Shown: positions 21,649 through 38,423 of the stretch, piece by piece
How positions within the stretch are numbered: the first letter of the stretch is position 1
Layout: every line of letters begins with the position of its first letter
Source: Deinococcus aetherius
GTDB lineage: Bacteria; Deinococcota; Deinococci; Deinococcales; Deinococcaceae
NCBI RefSeq assembly: GCF_025997855.1
Contig: NZ_AP026560.1
Location: forward strand, 16,001-80,000
Length of the DNA stretch: 64,000 nucleotides
Direction: 5' to 3'
Notes under the pieces: model-generated
The model's input: only the letters and a program-made list of their open reading frames with translations
Database searches by the model: none
Told to the model about the DNA's origin: nothing
Translations under genes and position numbers: made by a program

Positions 21649-22449
21649 TCACTCCTTGGAGCCGTTCTCCCGCACGAAAGTTCCCAGCCTCCCCCCGTCC
21701 ACCGCCCGGATGTCCGCCAGGGCCGCCCGCAGGGGCCCGTCCGGGAGGTTGCCGACGAGCCACACGAACGAATCCCCCACCCTCCGCGAGGCGACGCCGG
21801 GGGCCGCGCGCACGTTCCGGGGCGCGAGGACGAGCGCGAGGACGTTCGCGCCGTCGCCCAGGGTGACCTTGAGGCCGCCGTTCTCCCGCGCGGAAATTCC
21901 GGTGGGCATGAAGCCGGGCGGGAGGCGCAGGCCGGGCAGCGCGGCCAGGACCGCTGCCCGCAGCCCCGCCGGAACGGGAGGAACCAGACGATTTATCCGA
22001 ACCGGACGAGGATTCACCCGGGTAAAGACGGCCCGGCGGGCGAGCGTGCCGTCCGCGCCGCGTTCCTCGAAGGCGAGGGGCACGTTCCACGCGCGGTCCA
22101 CCCACAGGGTCCAGCAGGCGGCCTGCCCCACCTTCGGCGTGAGGTCGAAACGGGTCACGTCGCGGCCAGCGACCGGGGGAGCGTCGGCCCGGGTGACCGT
22201 GAAGTGCTGATTGATCAGCGCCGGGCGGAACGGCACCACCGGCAGGCGGTCGGCGGTGCGGGTCGGCCCGGGGGTGGAGGCGGCGCGGGGAGGGAAGTAC
22301 ACGCTCACCTCCGCCGTGCCCCGCGCCGCCAGCGTCCGGGCCTGCCGCAGGGCGGAGGCGAGGTCGTCCGCGTCGCTGGCATGCGCCACGCCCGACAGGC
22401 CCAGCATCAGCAGGAGCAGGGGGAAGCGTGCCCGACGCACCGCCCTCAC
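21649..22449 (-). CDS. RseB/MucB-like sigma-E regulatory protein
   Basis: A 266-residue exported protein. After a short signal ([16 protein letters not shown]) comes an RseB/LolA-like lipid-sensing fold: [16 protein letters not shown], then [16 protein letters not shown], and a C-terminal domain with [20 protein letters not shown]. RseB-type proteins bind the anti-sigma factor and shield it from proteolysis until lipids signal stress. GTG 22449 overlaps the stop of the anti-sigma gene (GTGA), which decides the start. The gene context of ECF sigma factor and anti-sigma factor supports the assignment. Confidence 0.78.
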   Translation of the reverse strand: MRAVRRARFPLLLLMLGLSGVAHASDADDLASALRQARTLAARGTAEVSVYFPPRAASTPGPTRTADRLPVVPFRPALINQHFTVTRADAPPVAGRDVTRFDLTPKVGQAACWTLWVDRAWNVPLAFEERGADGTLARRAVFTRVNPRPVRINRLVPPVPAGLRAAVLAALPGLRLPPGFMPTGISARENGGLKVTLGDGANVLALVLAPRNVRAAPGVASRRVGDSFVWLVGNLPDGPLRAALADIRAVDGGRLGTFVRENGSKE

Positions 22450-22721
22450 CACCCTTCCCCGAGCGTGCCCTCGTAAGCGTCGTAGGCGGCGCTGGGGGGC
22501 AGCGGGGGCGCGGGCCGCAGCACGAGCGCGCCCGTCAGGACGGCGGCCACCGCGAGCAGGGCGGGCCAGCGGGCCGTCCGGGACCGGGGGGCAGGCGCCG
22601 GGACCCGTTCCGCCGCCTGCCCCTCCCGCCGCCATGCCAGGAACCGTTCGGCGGCCCCGGCGTCCCCGGGCGTCTCCTGCCGGGCCCGTGCGAACAACGT
22701 GTCGAGTTCCCCATCATCCAT
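22446..22721 (-). CDS. Single-pass anti-sigma factor (RseA-like)
   Basis: A 91-residue protein with a short cytoplasmic part starting [15 protein letters not shown], one membrane segment at about residues 52-70, and a short outer tail. It lacks the HxxxCxxC zinc motif of ZAS anti-sigmas. The identification rests mainly on position: it lies directly between an ECF sigma factor and an RseB-like protein and overlaps the latter. Confidence 0.75.
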   Translation of the reverse strand: MDDGELDTLFARARQETPGDAGAAERFLAWRREGQAAERVPAPAPRSRTARWPALLAVAAVLTGALVLRPAPPLPPSAAYDAYEGTLGEGW

Positions 22722-22760
22722 GTCGCTTCCCCCTCTGTGCTCTGACTTCCGTCCTCCCCC

Positions 22761-23339
<579 letters not shown>

Positions 23340-23433
23340 CTCACAGAGTAGGAGCGGGGACAGGGCGGAAAAGTTCCCTGCATTCGAGGGCCAGGCCGGA
23401 CAGGAGGAGCCTCATCCTGAGTCCTCAAGAGCC

Positions 23434-23461
23434 TTGACAATTTTTTAGTCGAACCTAAAAT
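23434..23461 (+). promoter_or_regulatory. mntR promoter with 18-bp inverted-repeat operator
   Basis: TTGACA (23434-23439), 16 bp, TAAAAT (23456-23461), then 6 bases to the mntR ATG. TTTTAG (23443-23448), 6-base centre, CTAAAA (23455-23460) is a perfect inverted repeat that overlaps the -10, so binding would block transcription. The form agrees with DtxR/MntR sites, implying metal-dependent autoregulation. Confidence 0.7.
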
Positions 23462-23467
23462 CGGAGC

Positions 23468-24145
23468 ATGTCGGCTCTGACTCTCTCTCCCTCCGCCGAG
23501 GATTACCTCAAACACCTGTACGTGCTGGGGCAGCACGGCAAGGTGAACACGCAGTCTCTTGCGGAGGCGCTGGGCGTGGCGCCCGCCAGTGCGACGGGAA
23601 TGCTGCGCAAGCTCGGCGAGCAGGGTCTGGTGGCGCACGCGCCGTACCAGGGGGCACAGCTCACTGGCGAGGGGCAGCGGGTGGCGCTGGAGGTGTTGCG
23701 GCACCACCGCCTCCTCGAACTCTTCCTTCACCGGGCCCTGGGAGTGCCCCTGGACGAGGTTCACGAGGAGGCCGAGCGGCTGGAGCACGTCCTCTCCGAG
23801 CGGCTGGAGGCGCGCATCGCCGCGTGGCTGGGCGACCCCACCCACGACCCGCACGGCGACCCGATCCCGACCCTTGCCGGGGAGGTGCCCGAGCGTGCCG
23901 AACGCCGCCTGATCCAGCTCGCGCCCGGGGAGACGGCCACGGTCGCCCGCGTGCCCGACACGGACCCGGCCCAGCTCCGCGCCCTCGTCACGGCGGGGCT
24001 CACGCCGGGTGTTTCCGTGCGGGTGGAGCGGATCGACGCCGCGCTCGGCACCCTGACCCTTCTCCTGTCGGGGGACCTGCCCCTCACCCTCGCCCTGGGC
24101 GTCGCCGCGCAGGTGGGGGTCCACGCGGGGGAGGTGGAGGGTTGA
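23468..24145 (+). CDS. mntR: Manganese-dependent regulator, DtxR/MntR family
   Basis: A 225-residue DtxR-family repressor: winged helix at about 1-70 ([20 protein letters not shown], then [16 protein letters not shown]), a metal-binding dimerisation domain ([29 protein letters not shown]) and a C-terminal FeoA/SH3-like domain (about 150-220). The presence of the third domain is shared with the Deinococcus Mn regulator. It sits at the head of an ABC Mn/Zn transporter operon and overlaps its binding-protein gene by TTGA. Leaderless start six bases after TAAAAT. Specificity for Mn over Fe is inferred from context. Confidence 0.87.
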   Translation: MSALTLSPSAEDYLKHLYVLGQHGKVNTQSLAEALGVAPASATGMLRKLGEQGLVAHAPYQGAQLTGEGQRVALEVLRHHRLLELFLHRALGVPLDEVHEEAERLEHVLSERLEARIAAWLGDPTHDPHGDPIPTLAGEVPERAERRLIQLAPGETATVARVPDTDPAQLRALVTAGLTPGVSVRVERIDAALGTLTLLLSGDLPLTLALGVAAQVGVHAGEVEG

Positions 24146-25053
24146 GGGCGCTTCTCCCCGCCACGTTGCTGGCCCTCACCCTGACGGCCTGTGCGGCCAC
24201 GCCGGGCGACGGGGACGTGCCAGGCGGGCGCGTTCGGGTCGTCACCACCGTGAACATGATCACCGACCTCGCCGCGCAACTCGGCGGTGACCGGGTGCGG
24301 GTGACCGGGCTGATGGGGCCGGGCGTCGATCCCCACCTCTACAAGGCCTCCGCCGGGGACGTGCGGAGGCTGGCGAACGCGGACCTCGTGCTGTACGGCG
24401 GGTTGCACCTGGAGGGCAAGATGGTGGACATTCTGGCCGCCCTGAACGCCCGGGTCCCCAGCGTCGCCGTCTCCGAGGCCATCCCGGAAGACCGGCTGCT
24501 CACCCTGGACGGCGCGCACGACCCCCACGTGTGGTTCGACCCGACCCTGTGGGCCTATGCCGCCCGGGCGACCGGGGAGGCGCTGACCCGGGTGGACCCT
24601 GCCGGACGGAGCGTGTACGAGGCCAACCTGAAGGATTACCTCGCCGAGTTGCAGGAGCTGGACGCCTGGACCGCCGCCCTGTTCCGCAGCGTGCCCGAAC
24701 GGCAGCGGGTCCTGGTGACGGCGCACGACGCCTTCGGCTACCTCTCGCGCCGCTACGGGGTGGAGGTGCGCGGCCTCCAGGGCATCAGCACCGTCGCCGA
24801 GGCGGGCGGGCAAAGCGTCCGGTCCCTCGCCGCCTTTCTGGCCGAGCGGAACGTGAGGGCCGTGTTCGTGGAGTCCACCGTCTCGCCCCGGGCCGTCCAG
24901 GCGGTGCGTGAGGCGGCCCGGGCGCGCGGGCACGAGGTGGAGGTCGGCGGCGAGCTGTACGCCGACGCCGCCGGGGAACGCGGCACGCCCGAGGGGACCT
25001 ACCTCGGGATGGTGCGGCACAACATCGGGACCATCGTGGAGGCTTTGAAATGA
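24142..25053 (+). CDS. Mn/Zn ABC transporter substrate-binding lipoprotein
   Basis: A 303-residue cluster A-I binding protein (MntC/ZnuA/PsaA family). It begins at TTG 24142, overlapping the mntR stop, and carries a lipoprotein signal with lipobox LTAC at about residue 17. Metal ligands expected in the family are visible as [12 protein letters not shown] and [12 protein letters not shown] (His), with the later ESTVSPRAV acidic position. A long His-rich loop, typical of Zn-specific ZnuA, is missing, favouring Mn. Confidence 0.87.
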   Translation: MRALLPATLLALTLTACAATPGDGDVPGGRVRVVTTVNMITDLAAQLGGDRVRVTGLMGPGVDPHLYKASAGDVRRLANADLVLYGGLHLEGKMVDILAALNARVPSVAVSEAIPEDRLLTLDGAHDPHVWFDPTLWAYAARATGEALTRVDPAGRSVYEANLKDYLAELQELDAWTAALFRSVPERQRVLVTAHDAFGYLSRRYGVEVRGLQGISTVAEAGGQSVRSLAAFLAERNVRAVFVESTVSPRAVQAVREAARARGHEVEVGGELYADAAGERGTPEGTYLGMVRHNIGTIVEALK

Positions 25054-25855
25054 CCGTGACCCTCGGGGCCGACGGGCCCCTGGCGGCAACCCACCCCGCC
25101 CCGCCCCTCGCCCTGCGTGACCTGAGCGTCGCCTACCGCGAGCAGCCCGCCGTGTGGAACGTCTCGCTGGACGTGCCCGCCGCCTCCCTGACCGCGATCA
25201 TCGGGCCGAACGGGGCGGGGAAGAGCACCCTCCTGAGGGCGGCGCTCGGCCTGGTGCCCCGGCTTTCCGGCGAGGCCCTCTTCTTCGGGCAGCCCCTCGC
25301 GCGGGTGTGGTCCAGAGTGGCCTACGTGCCCCAGCGGACGAGCGTGGACTGGGACTTTCCGGCGAGCGCCCTCGACGTGGTGACGATGGGCCTGTACGGG
25401 CGGCTGGGCTGGCTGCGTCGCGCGGGGCGCCGCGAGCGGGCGGCGGCCCTGAGTTGCCTGGAGCGGGTGGGCCTCGCCGACCTCGCCGGGCGGCAGATAG
25501 CGAGCTGTCGGGCGGGCAGCAGCAGCGGGTGTTCCTGGCCCGTTCTCTCGCGCAGGAGGCCAACCTCACCTTTATGGACGAGCCCTTCGCGGGGGTGGAC
25601 GCGGTGACGGAGCGGGCCATCGTGGACGTGCTGCGCGAGCTGCGGCGGGAGGGCCGCACCGTCGTCGCCGTCCACCACGACCTCGACACGGTGCGGGACT
25701 ACTTCGACCACGTGGCCCTGCTCAACGTCTCCCTCGTCGCCAGCGGGTCGACCGAGGCGGCCTTCACCCCGGCCAACCTGCGCGCCGCGTACGGGGAACG
25801 CCACGGGGCCCTCGCCGCCGCCCTCGCCGGGGACCTGCCGGGGGCGGCGACATGA
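25050..25855 (+). pseudogene. Mn/Zn ABC transporter ATPase, frameshifted
   Basis: An ABC ATPase read in two frames. Frame 1 from ATG 25050 gives the Walker A GPNGAGKSTLL and runs to GRQI (ends 25499); it then loses sense and stops at 25607. The other frame resumes ELSGGQQQRVFLARSLAQEA, the Walker B FMDEPFAGVD and the H-loop VAVHHDLDTV, and ends at 25855. One missing base near 25500 explains it (expected G-E-L-S-G-G). The total length of 806 bp is one short of a multiple of three. Upstream and downstream overlaps of 4 bp are kept, so the lesion is recent or a sequencing error. If real, the import system lacks an intact ATPase. Confidence 0.85.
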
Positions 25856-26778
25856 CGCCCCTCGACTTCCTGGGCGACTACACCCTGCGGAGCATCCTGC
25901 TCGGCTCGGCGCTGCTGGGGCTCGTGGCGGGCACGCTGGGCACCTTCAGCGTCCTGCGGCGCCAGAGCCTGATCGGGGACACCGTGGCCCACGCCGCGCT
26001 GCCGGGCATCTGCGCGGCCTTCCTGCTCACGGGCACGCGCGACACGCTGGGGCTGCTCCTCGGCGGAGGGGTGAGCGGGCTCGCCGCCTCGCTGCTCGCG
26101 CTCGCCATCCTGCGGTACAGCCGCCTGAAGGAGGACGCCGCCCTGGGGGTGACCTTCAGCGCCTTTTTCGGGGTCGGGATCGCCATGCTCACCGCCATCG
26201 GCAAGGGCGGGAACGCCGCGCAGGCCGGGCTCGACAAGTTCCTCTTCGGGCAGGCCGCCGCGCTGACGCAGGGGGACGTGATCCGCTTCGCCCTCCTCGG
26301 GGCGCTGGCGCTGGGCACCGCCGCCCTGCTCCACAAGGAGCTGAAGGTCACCCTCTTCGACCCGGACTTCGCGCGGGTGCAGGGCTGGCCCGTTCCGGCG
26401 CTTACCGCGCTCTCGACCGCGCTCACCGTCCTCGCGGTGATGATCGGCCTCCAGACGGTCGGGGTGGTGCTGATGGCCGCCATGCTGATCGCCCCCGCCG
26501 TCGCCGCGCGGCAGTGGACGCGCAGCCTCTCGGGGATGCTGGGGCTCGCGGGCGCCCTCGGGGCGCTCAGCGGGGCGCTGGGGGCCGGGCTGGGCCTGAG
26601 CGTCTCCCCCGGTGCGGGCAGCCTGCCGACGGGGGCCGTGACGGTGCTCGCCGCGACCGCGCTCGCGGTGCTGTCCCTGCTCGTCGCCCCGCGCCGGGGG
26701 GTGCTCGCCGGGGTGGTCCGGCAGCGGCGGGTTCGCGCCCGGCTCCTGCGTGGGTCGAACTCCGGGGGGCGGGCATGA
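25852..26778 (+). CDS. Mn/Zn ABC transporter permease 1
   Basis: A 308-residue ABC-3 family permease (MntB/ZnuB-like) with about eight or nine membrane segments; family segments VLRRQSLIGDTVAHAALPGI and VGVVLMAAMLIAPAVAARQW are clear. It has a charged C-terminal tail. ATG 25852 overlaps the stop of the frameshifted ATPase frame, and its own stop overlaps the second permease, so the four genes were built as one translationally coupled operon. Confidence 0.88.
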   Translation: MTPLDFLGDYTLRSILLGSALLGLVAGTLGTFSVLRRQSLIGDTVAHAALPGICAAFLLTGTRDTLGLLLGGGVSGLAASLLALAILRYSRLKEDAALGVTFSAFFGVGIAMLTAIGKGGNAAQAGLDKFLFGQAAALTQGDVIRFALLGALALGTAALLHKELKVTLFDPDFARVQGWPVPALTALSTALTVLAVMIGLQTVGVVLMAAMLIAPAVAARQWTRSLSGMLGLAGALGALSGALGAGLGLSVSPGAGSLPTGAVTVLAATALAVLSLLVAPRRGVLAGVVRQRRVRARLLRGSNSGGRA

Positions 26779-27659
26779 CCCCCGCGCCGCTCCCCCTCGA
26801 CTTCGACCTCGTGATCGTGGTGACCGCCGTGTTCGTGGCGTGGGCGTGCGGGCTGCTGGGCCTCTTCCTGGTGCTGCGGCGGGAGGCGCTGATGAGCGAC
26901 GCGATCAGCCACTCCGCCCTGCCCGGCATCGTGGCGGGATACTGGGTGACGGGCGGCAGCCTCGCCACGCTGCCCGCGCTCGTGGGGGCGGCGCTCTTCG
27001 GGCTCGTCACGGTGGCCCTGACCGCCCTCCTCACGCGCAGCGGACGGGTGAAGGCGGACGCGGCGCTGGGGCTGGTCTTTCCCGCGCTCTTCGCCGCCGG
27101 GGTGATCGCGGTGAGCCTGAACTACAGCAACGTTCACCTGGACCTCGACGCCGTGCTGTACGGAGAGATCGCGTACACGCCCTTTCGCACCGGGTGGCTC
27201 GGCCTGCCGGTGGGGTGGCTCCTGATAGGCGGGATGCTGCTCGTCAATGCCCTCTTCGTCGGCCTGCTTTTCAAGGAGCTGCGGCTGAGCACCTTCGACC
27301 CGTGCCTCGCGCGCACCCTGGGCTTCTCGCCCGCCCTGATCGGCGGGGCGCTCCTCACCCTCGTCGCGCTGACGACCGTGGCGGCCTTCGACGCGGTGGG
27401 GGCGGTGCTCGTCGTCGCCTTCATGATCGTGCCCCCCGCCACCGCCCTGCTCCTCACCCGCCGCCTGCGGCAGGCCCTGGGGCTCACCCTGCTGGCGGGC
27501 CTGAGTGCCAGCGCCGTCGGCTACGCCCTCGCCCTCGCCCTCGACGCGAGCATCACGGGGGTGATCGCGGGAGTGCTGGGGGTGCAGTTCACGCTGGCGC
27601 TGCTGGTCCAGGCGGTGCGGGCCCGTCGGGTGAGAGGGAGTGCGCGGTTGGGTGGGTGA
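26775..27659 (+). CDS. Mn/Zn ABC transporter permease 2
   Basis: A 294-residue paralogue of the previous permease: LRREALMSDAISHSALPGIV near the N-terminus and AVLVVAFMIVPPATALLLTR late, with about eight membrane segments. Two different permeases next to one ATPase and one binding protein suggest a heterodimeric channel. ATG 26775 overlaps the preceding stop (ATGA); a longer frame beginning inside permease 1 is rejected. Confidence 0.87.
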   Translation: MTPAPLPLDFDLVIVVTAVFVAWACGLLGLFLVLRREALMSDAISHSALPGIVAGYWVTGGSLATLPALVGAALFGLVTVALTALLTRSGRVKADAALGLVFPALFAAGVIAVSLNYSNVHLDLDAVLYGEIAYTPFRTGWLGLPVGWLLIGGMLLVNALFVGLLFKELRLSTFDPCLARTLGFSPALIGGALLTLVALTTVAAFDAVGAVLVVAFMIVPPATALLLTRRLRQALGLTLLAGLSASAVGYALALALDASITGVIAGVLGVQFTLALLVQAVRARRVRGSARLGG

Positions 27660-27806
27660 GAAGAGGGAGTCGCACCGACCACGTTACCGGGGCACCCCGC
27701 CCGTTCACCCCCACCCGGCCTCCGCCCTCAAGGGGGAGGAGCGAAACGCCCCGCTCGCCCAGCATCCACCGCCTCCCTGTGCCACCATCCCCCTCGTGAT
27801 TCGTCC

Positions 27807-28547
27807 ATGACCGACCCCCGCTCCCCCTGGCGGCGCCAACTCGACGCCGCCCACCTCGCGCTGACCTTCCTGACCACGCTGCCCCTGCCGCACGTGCGCG
27901 AGGTGAGGGAAGGAGACTTCGCGCGGGCGAGCGCCTACTACCCGCTCGCCGGGTACGCGGTGGGCGGGGTGGTGGCCCTCCTGCTGTGGTTCCCGTTGCC
28001 CCTCCCGGACGGGGTGCAGTCGGCCCTGGCGGTGGGGGCATGGTTGGCGGTCACGGGGATGCTGCACTTCGACGGGCTGGTGGACAGCGCCGACGCCCTG
28101 TTCGCCATGAAGAGCCCCGAGCGGCGGCTGGAGATTCTGCGGGACGTGCACGTGGGGGCGTTCGGCCTCGCCGTCGGCGTACTCGCGCTGCTGACCCTGT
28201 GGAGTCTGCTGGCCGCGCCGATCCCCGCCTATGCCCCGGTCGTCGCGGCGGTGGTGGCGCGGACGGTGCTCCTCGCGCCCATGAACCTGTACCCGGCCGC
28301 GCGGCAGGAGTCGTTGGGGGCCCACTCGCGGGAGGGGCGCTGGGGGGCCGCGTTCCTGATCGCCCTGCCCGCCCTGCTGCTGCCGGGCGCGTGGGTGGCC
28401 ACCCTCGCCGGGCTCGCCGCCGCGCTCCTCGTCGCCCGTTTCGCCGCCGCCCGGCTCGGCGGGGGGTTGAACGGCGACACCTACGGGCTCGTCGTCGTGA
28501 CGGCGGAACTCGCCGCCCTGTGCGCCTTCGCATGGGGGCGGGGGTGA
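27807..28547 (+). CDS. cobS: Adenosylcobinamide-GDP ribazoletransferase (cobalamin synthase)
   Basis: A 246-residue integral membrane enzyme that joins adenosylcobinamide-GDP with alpha-ribazole, the final assembly step of B12. The family motif [16 protein letters not shown] with its Asp-rich metal site is present, along with [11 protein letters not shown] near the N-terminus and GLNGDTYG late; several membrane helices follow. It opens the cobalamin region. The 147 bp upstream contain an imperfect GC hairpin repeat (about 27705-27740) and no clear promoter. Confidence 0.92.
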   Translation: MTDPRSPWRRQLDAAHLALTFLTTLPLPHVREVREGDFARASAYYPLAGYAVGGVVALLLWFPLPLPDGVQSALAVGAWLAVTGMLHFDGLVDSADALFAMKSPERRLEILRDVHVGAFGLAVGVLALLTLWSLLAAPIPAYAPVVAAVVARTVLLAPMNLYPAARQESLGAHSREGRWGAAFLIALPALLLPGAWVATLAGLAAALLVARFAAARLGGGLNGDTYGLVVVTAELAALCAFAWGRG

Positions 28548-28551
28548 GGGC

Positions 28552-29118
28552 GTGCTGACCCTCCACCTCGTCCGCCACGCGCCCACCCTTCCCAACGCCG
28601 AGCGCCGCTATCCCGGCGAGGACGAGGACGCGCCGCTCTCCCCGGAAGGTCGCGACCTCGCCCGAACCCTGCGCCTGCCCACGCACGCGGCGGCCTTCAC
28701 CTCCCCCAGCCGCCGTGCGCGTGAGACTGCCATGCTCGCCGGATTCACTCAGGCCGTTCCCACCCCGGCCCTTGCGGAGGCCCGCTTTGGTGTCATAGCG
28801 GGGCGGACCTGGGCGGAGTTGGAGGAGACGTTCGGGGACGCGCCGCGCGCCTGGATCGACGCTCTGGATGACCCCGGCGCGGACGGTGGGGCTCCGGGAG
28901 GGGAGACGGGCCGGGCCTTCCATGCCCGCGTCTGGGAGTGGCTCGCCACCCTTCCCGATTCCGGCGAGGTCGTCGCTTTCACCCACGCCGGGCCCGTCCG
29001 GGCAGCCCTGCGCCTGACCGTCGGTCTGCGTGCCGTCGCCGCCCCACCCGGCACCGTTGCCACCCTGCGGCGAGCGGGGGAAGACTGGTGGCTGACGGCC
29101 CTGTGTCCGCCCGGGTGA
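28552..29118 (+). CDS. cobC: Histidine phosphatase, probable alpha-ribazole phosphatase
   Basis: A 188-residue phosphoglycerate-mutase-fold phosphatase. Catalytic motifs: LVRHAPT at the N-terminus (phospho-His), [11 protein letters not shown], and [10 protein letters not shown] with the second His. It starts at GTG 28552, 4 bp after cobS, so it probably dephosphorylates alpha-ribazole 5'-phosphate in the same pathway. The general family is sure; the specific role comes from context. Confidence 0.83.
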   Translation: MLTLHLVRHAPTLPNAERRYPGEDEDAPLSPEGRDLARTLRLPTHAAAFTSPSRRARETAMLAGFTQAVPTPALAEARFGVIAGRTWAELEETFGDAPRAWIDALDDPGADGGAPGGETGRAFHARVWEWLATLPDSGEVVAFTHAGPVRAALRLTVGLRAVAAPPGTVATLRRAGEDWWLTALCPPG

Positions 29119-29174
29119 GGTTCCGAATTGTCCCCCGGGTTGCCTTTGACCCCCTTTCCTCTGTTACCCTGCCC

Positions 29175-29270
29175 GAACCTGGTGTCGGGGAAGTCCGGTG
29201 AGAGTCCGGCGCTGTCGCGCAACGGTAAGCGGGCTCCTGGCCCCGCAAGCCCGAATGCCACCCAGGGACG
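29175..29270 (+). ncRNA. Cobalamin riboswitch
   Basis: The conserved core is visible: GGGGAAGTCCGGTGAGAGTC, GCTGTCGCGCAACGGTAAGC and the closing CCCGAATGCCACCC, with P1 arms CCTGG (29178-29182) and CCAGG (29262-29266). It lies in the 5' leader of btuF, with a hairpin (29343-29370) as likely expression platform, so B12 should shut off btuF, cobO, the transporter and cobN. Confidence 0.88.
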
Positions 29271-29342
29271 CCTCCAGACGGAGGCACCTCTCGCCGTTAG
29301 AGGGCCAGCTTCGACCGCGCATCCCCCGGCCCTGCGCCGTGA

Positions 29343-29373
29343 TGCCCGCTCCGGCCCCGGCTGGAGCGGGCTT
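29343..29373 (+). terminator. Expression-platform hairpin of the riboswitch
   Basis: GCCCGCTCC (29343-29351) pairs with GGAGCGGGC (29362-29370), 9 bp, 10-base loop, followed by only TTT. It is probably the regulated terminator, or a Rho-aided one. Confidence 0.5.
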
Positions 29374-29423
29374 TCGCCGTGCGCCCCCTCCCGCTGCCCG
29401 CCCCGCACGCCGGAGTTCTCCCC

Positions 29424-30295
29424 ATGCGTCACCTTCCCCGATTGCTCACCCTCTCCGCCCTGCTGTCCGGCGCTGGCCTCGCCACCTCCTACCCCCTCAC
29501 GGTCAGGGACGACCTGGGGCGCACCGTCACCCTGACCCGCGAGCCCCGGCGCATCGTCTCCATGCTGCCGAGCCACACGGAAACGCTCGTGGCCCTCGGG
29601 GCGGGGGAACGGCTCGTGGCGGTGGACCGCTTCAGCAATTATCCCAGGGCGGTCACCGACAGGCTCCCCAAGGTGGGCAGTGCCTTCCAGCCGGACATCG
29701 AGGCGATCCTCGCGCTGAAGCCCGACCTCGTGCTGGCGGACGAGTCGAGCAGCTCGCGGCTGACCCAGAAGCTGGAGCAGGCAGGCCTGACCGTGTACGG
29801 AGGCAGCGCCCAGACGTACAACGAGGTCTTCGAGAAGATCGGGGTGCTCGGCAAGCTCACGAACCGGGAGGCGGCGGCCCTGAACCTGATCACCCGGATG
29901 CGCGGCGAGCTGAACACCCTTCAGGCCACGGTTGCCCGGCTACCCAAGGTGAGCACGTACTACGAGGTGGACCCCGCGCCATACTCCGTCGGCCCGAACT
30001 CCTTCATCGGCACGCTGATCACCAAGGCGGGGGGGCGGACCATCGTGCCCGCGCGGCTGGGGGACTTCCCCAAGATCGACCCCGAACTCATCGTGCAGGC
30101 GAACCCGCAGGTCATGGTCGGTGTGCCGCTGGCGGAGGCGCGCACCCGCCCCGGCTGGGCGGGGCTCCAGGCCATTCGTGCCGGGCGCGTGTACACCCCC
30201 AACCCCGAGGAACGCGACGCCCTCTCGCGCCCGGGTCCCCGCCTGCCCGACGCCCTGCGCGCCCTGATCCGGTGGCTGCACCCGGAGGCGCTGAA

Positions 30296-30299
<4 letters not shown>
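29424..30299 (+). CDS. btuF: Cobalamin/corrinoid-binding protein (BtuF-like)
   Basis: A 291-residue class III periplasmic binding protein. The signal peptide covers about residues 1-21. Mature features are [20 protein letters not shown], the Trp-free [19 protein letters not shown], and [20 protein letters not shown], all typical of BtuF/FepB-like proteins. It is the first gene behind the cobalamin riboswitch, which fixes the likely ligand. No btuC or btuD permease genes are adjacent. ATG 29424 has GGAG eight bases upstream. Confidence 0.85.
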
Positions 30300-30910
<611 letters not shown>

Positions 30911-30932
30911 TGCGCCCCCTCGGGAGGAGCCG

Positions 30933-31612
30933 GTGACCCTCACCCTCGCCCTCGTCTTCGCGCTGGGGCTGCGGCACGGCCTCGACGCCGATCACCTCGC
31001 GGCCATCGACGGCTTCGCGCGGCTGCGGCCGAGCCGCTGGACCGGCGTGCTCTTCGGGCTGGGGCACGGGCTCGTCGTGACCGTGTTGGCGCTGCTGGTC
31101 GGGGATCTGGGGGAAGGGTTCGGGCTGGACGGCCTCGCCCCGTACCTCTTCCTGGGGGTGGCGGGGCTGAACCTCTGGCGTCTGTCGCGTCCCGCCGCTC
31201 CGCACACCCACCGCTCCTCGCCCCTGCTCACCGCCGGGCCGTTCGTCGTGGGGCTGCTGCTGGCGGTCGGCATGGAGACGAGCAGCCAGCTCGCCGCGCT
31301 CTCGCTCGCGCACAGCGTCCCGCCGCTCCTCCTGGGGCTCACCTTCACGCTCGGGATGGTGCTGGCGGACGGGTTCGACGGCCTGCTCGCCGCGCAGCTT
31401 CAGAGGGGGCGGAATGCGGACCCCCGCCGCTCCGCACTGGCCTCACGGGCGATGGGGTGGATGGTCGTGGGACTCTCCATGCTGTTCGCCCTCTCGGGCT
31501 TCGCGGCGGTGGACCTCGGCGGGGTGGCTGGTCCCCTTGGCCTCGTGGTGTTCGGGGCCCTCGTCGCCCTGCGGGTCTGGAGCCGCCTGGGAATACGGGG
31601 AGGACAGCCCGC

Positions 31613-31616
<4 letters not shown>
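30933..31616 (+). CDS. NicO/NiCoT-like cobalt (nickel) transporter
   Basis: A 227-residue membrane protein with six or seven helices. Its first helix carries [18 protein letters not shown], close to the HxxxDADH metal signature of NiCoT permeases, and a second His-bearing helix has [13 protein letters not shown]. In this operon between cobO and cobN it most likely supplies cobalt for the chelatase. GTG 30933 preceded by GGGAGGAG is preferred to upstream starts within cobO. Confidence 0.8.
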
Positions 31617-36022
<4,406 letters not shown>

Positions 36023-36052
36023 GCGCCCTCACGTTCCTTTGGGTCAGTTCGA

Positions 36053-36065
36053 CTAAGCTTAGCTC
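36053..36065 (+). promoter_or_regulatory. Palindromic operator over the vapB -10 box
   Basis: CTAAGCTTAG (36053-36062) is a perfect 10-bp palindrome that contains TAAGCT (36054-36059), the -10 box 6 bases before the antitoxin ATG. This is the expected place for autorepression by the antitoxin or the VapBC complex. Confidence 0.5.
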
Positions 36066-36308
36066 ATGCCTGAGATCGTCAACATCCATGCAGCCAAGAC
36101 ACACCTCTCAAAGTTGGTGGAGCGTGCGGAGCGGGGAGAGGAGATCATTATCGCCCGGGCTGGGAAACCCAGCGCACGCCTCGTGCCTCTGGCGCCGACC
36201 CGGCAGCGTGAGTTCGGCTTCCTGGCCGGACAGGTCGAAATTACCGAGGATTTCGCCCGCGAGTCCATGCGCCCTCTCAGTGAGGAAGAACTGGCGGACT
36301 GGGAGTGA
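36066..36308 (+). CDS. Antitoxin, Phd/YefM (VapB) type
   Basis: An 80-residue antitoxin. The N-terminal Phd/YefM fold is clear: IVNIHAAKTHLSKLVERAER, GEEIIIARAGKPSARLVP. The C-terminal tail ([18 protein letters not shown]) should wrap the toxin. Leaderless start 6 bases after TAAGCT. The stop overlaps the toxin start by 4 bp (GTGA). The module sits between cobN and the chelatase ATPase gene, 43 bp after cobN. Confidence 0.87.
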   Translation: MPEIVNIHAAKTHLSKLVERAERGEEIIIARAGKPSARLVPLAPTRQREFGFLAGQVEITEDFARESMRPLSEEELADWE

Positions 36309-36694
36309 GGCTGCTCCTCGACACCCACATCCTGTTGTGGGTGACGCTCAAACCCGACCTTCTGCCCTCCTCCCTGCGCGCCCGACTGCTCGACCCGGAG
36401 CATCAGATCATCCTGAGTGCTGTCAATGCCTGGGAGATGTCCATCAAACACCACGCGGGAAAGTTGCCCGAGGCCGCCCCACTCCTGACCGACTTTCCCG
36501 CAGTGGCCGCCAGCCTGGGTGCCGAGGTGTTGAACATCATGCCAGCGCACGCCATCAGGGCCGAGGCGCTCGACTGGGCCCACCGCGACCCCTTCGACCG
36601 GATGCTCGTCGCGCAGGCGTTGGAGGAAGGCTTGCGGCTGGTCACGCTCGACGAGAGCGTCACCTCCTATCCACAGGCGCCCATCCTGCGTTAA
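36305..36694 (+). CDS. PIN-domain toxin (VapC type)
   Basis: A 129-residue PIN ribonuclease. Acidic active-site residues expected in the family are visible: [10 protein letters not shown] (first Asp), [16 protein letters not shown] (Glu), [16 protein letters not shown] (Asp in DPFDR) and the final TLDESV. This DTH...DPFDR pattern is the group commonly paired with Phd-like antitoxins. It likely cleaves RNA when freed. Starts at GTG 36305. Confidence 0.88.
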   Translation: MRLLLDTHILLWVTLKPDLLPSSLRARLLDPEHQIILSAVNAWEMSIKHHAGKLPEAAPLLTDFPAVAASLGAEVLNIMPAHAIRAEALDWAHRDPFDRMLVAQALEEGLRLVTLDESVTSYPQAPILR

Positions 36695-36710
36695 TACCGG
36701 GGGGTCGCCC

Positions 36711-38423
<1,713 letters not shown>

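Noticed and set aside
27697..27746. Another copy of the GGAGCTGTAC repeat before cobS
   Set aside because: The CCTCCGCCCTCAAGGGGGAGG hairpin resembles other REP-like elements but lacks the core, so it is not counted in the family.
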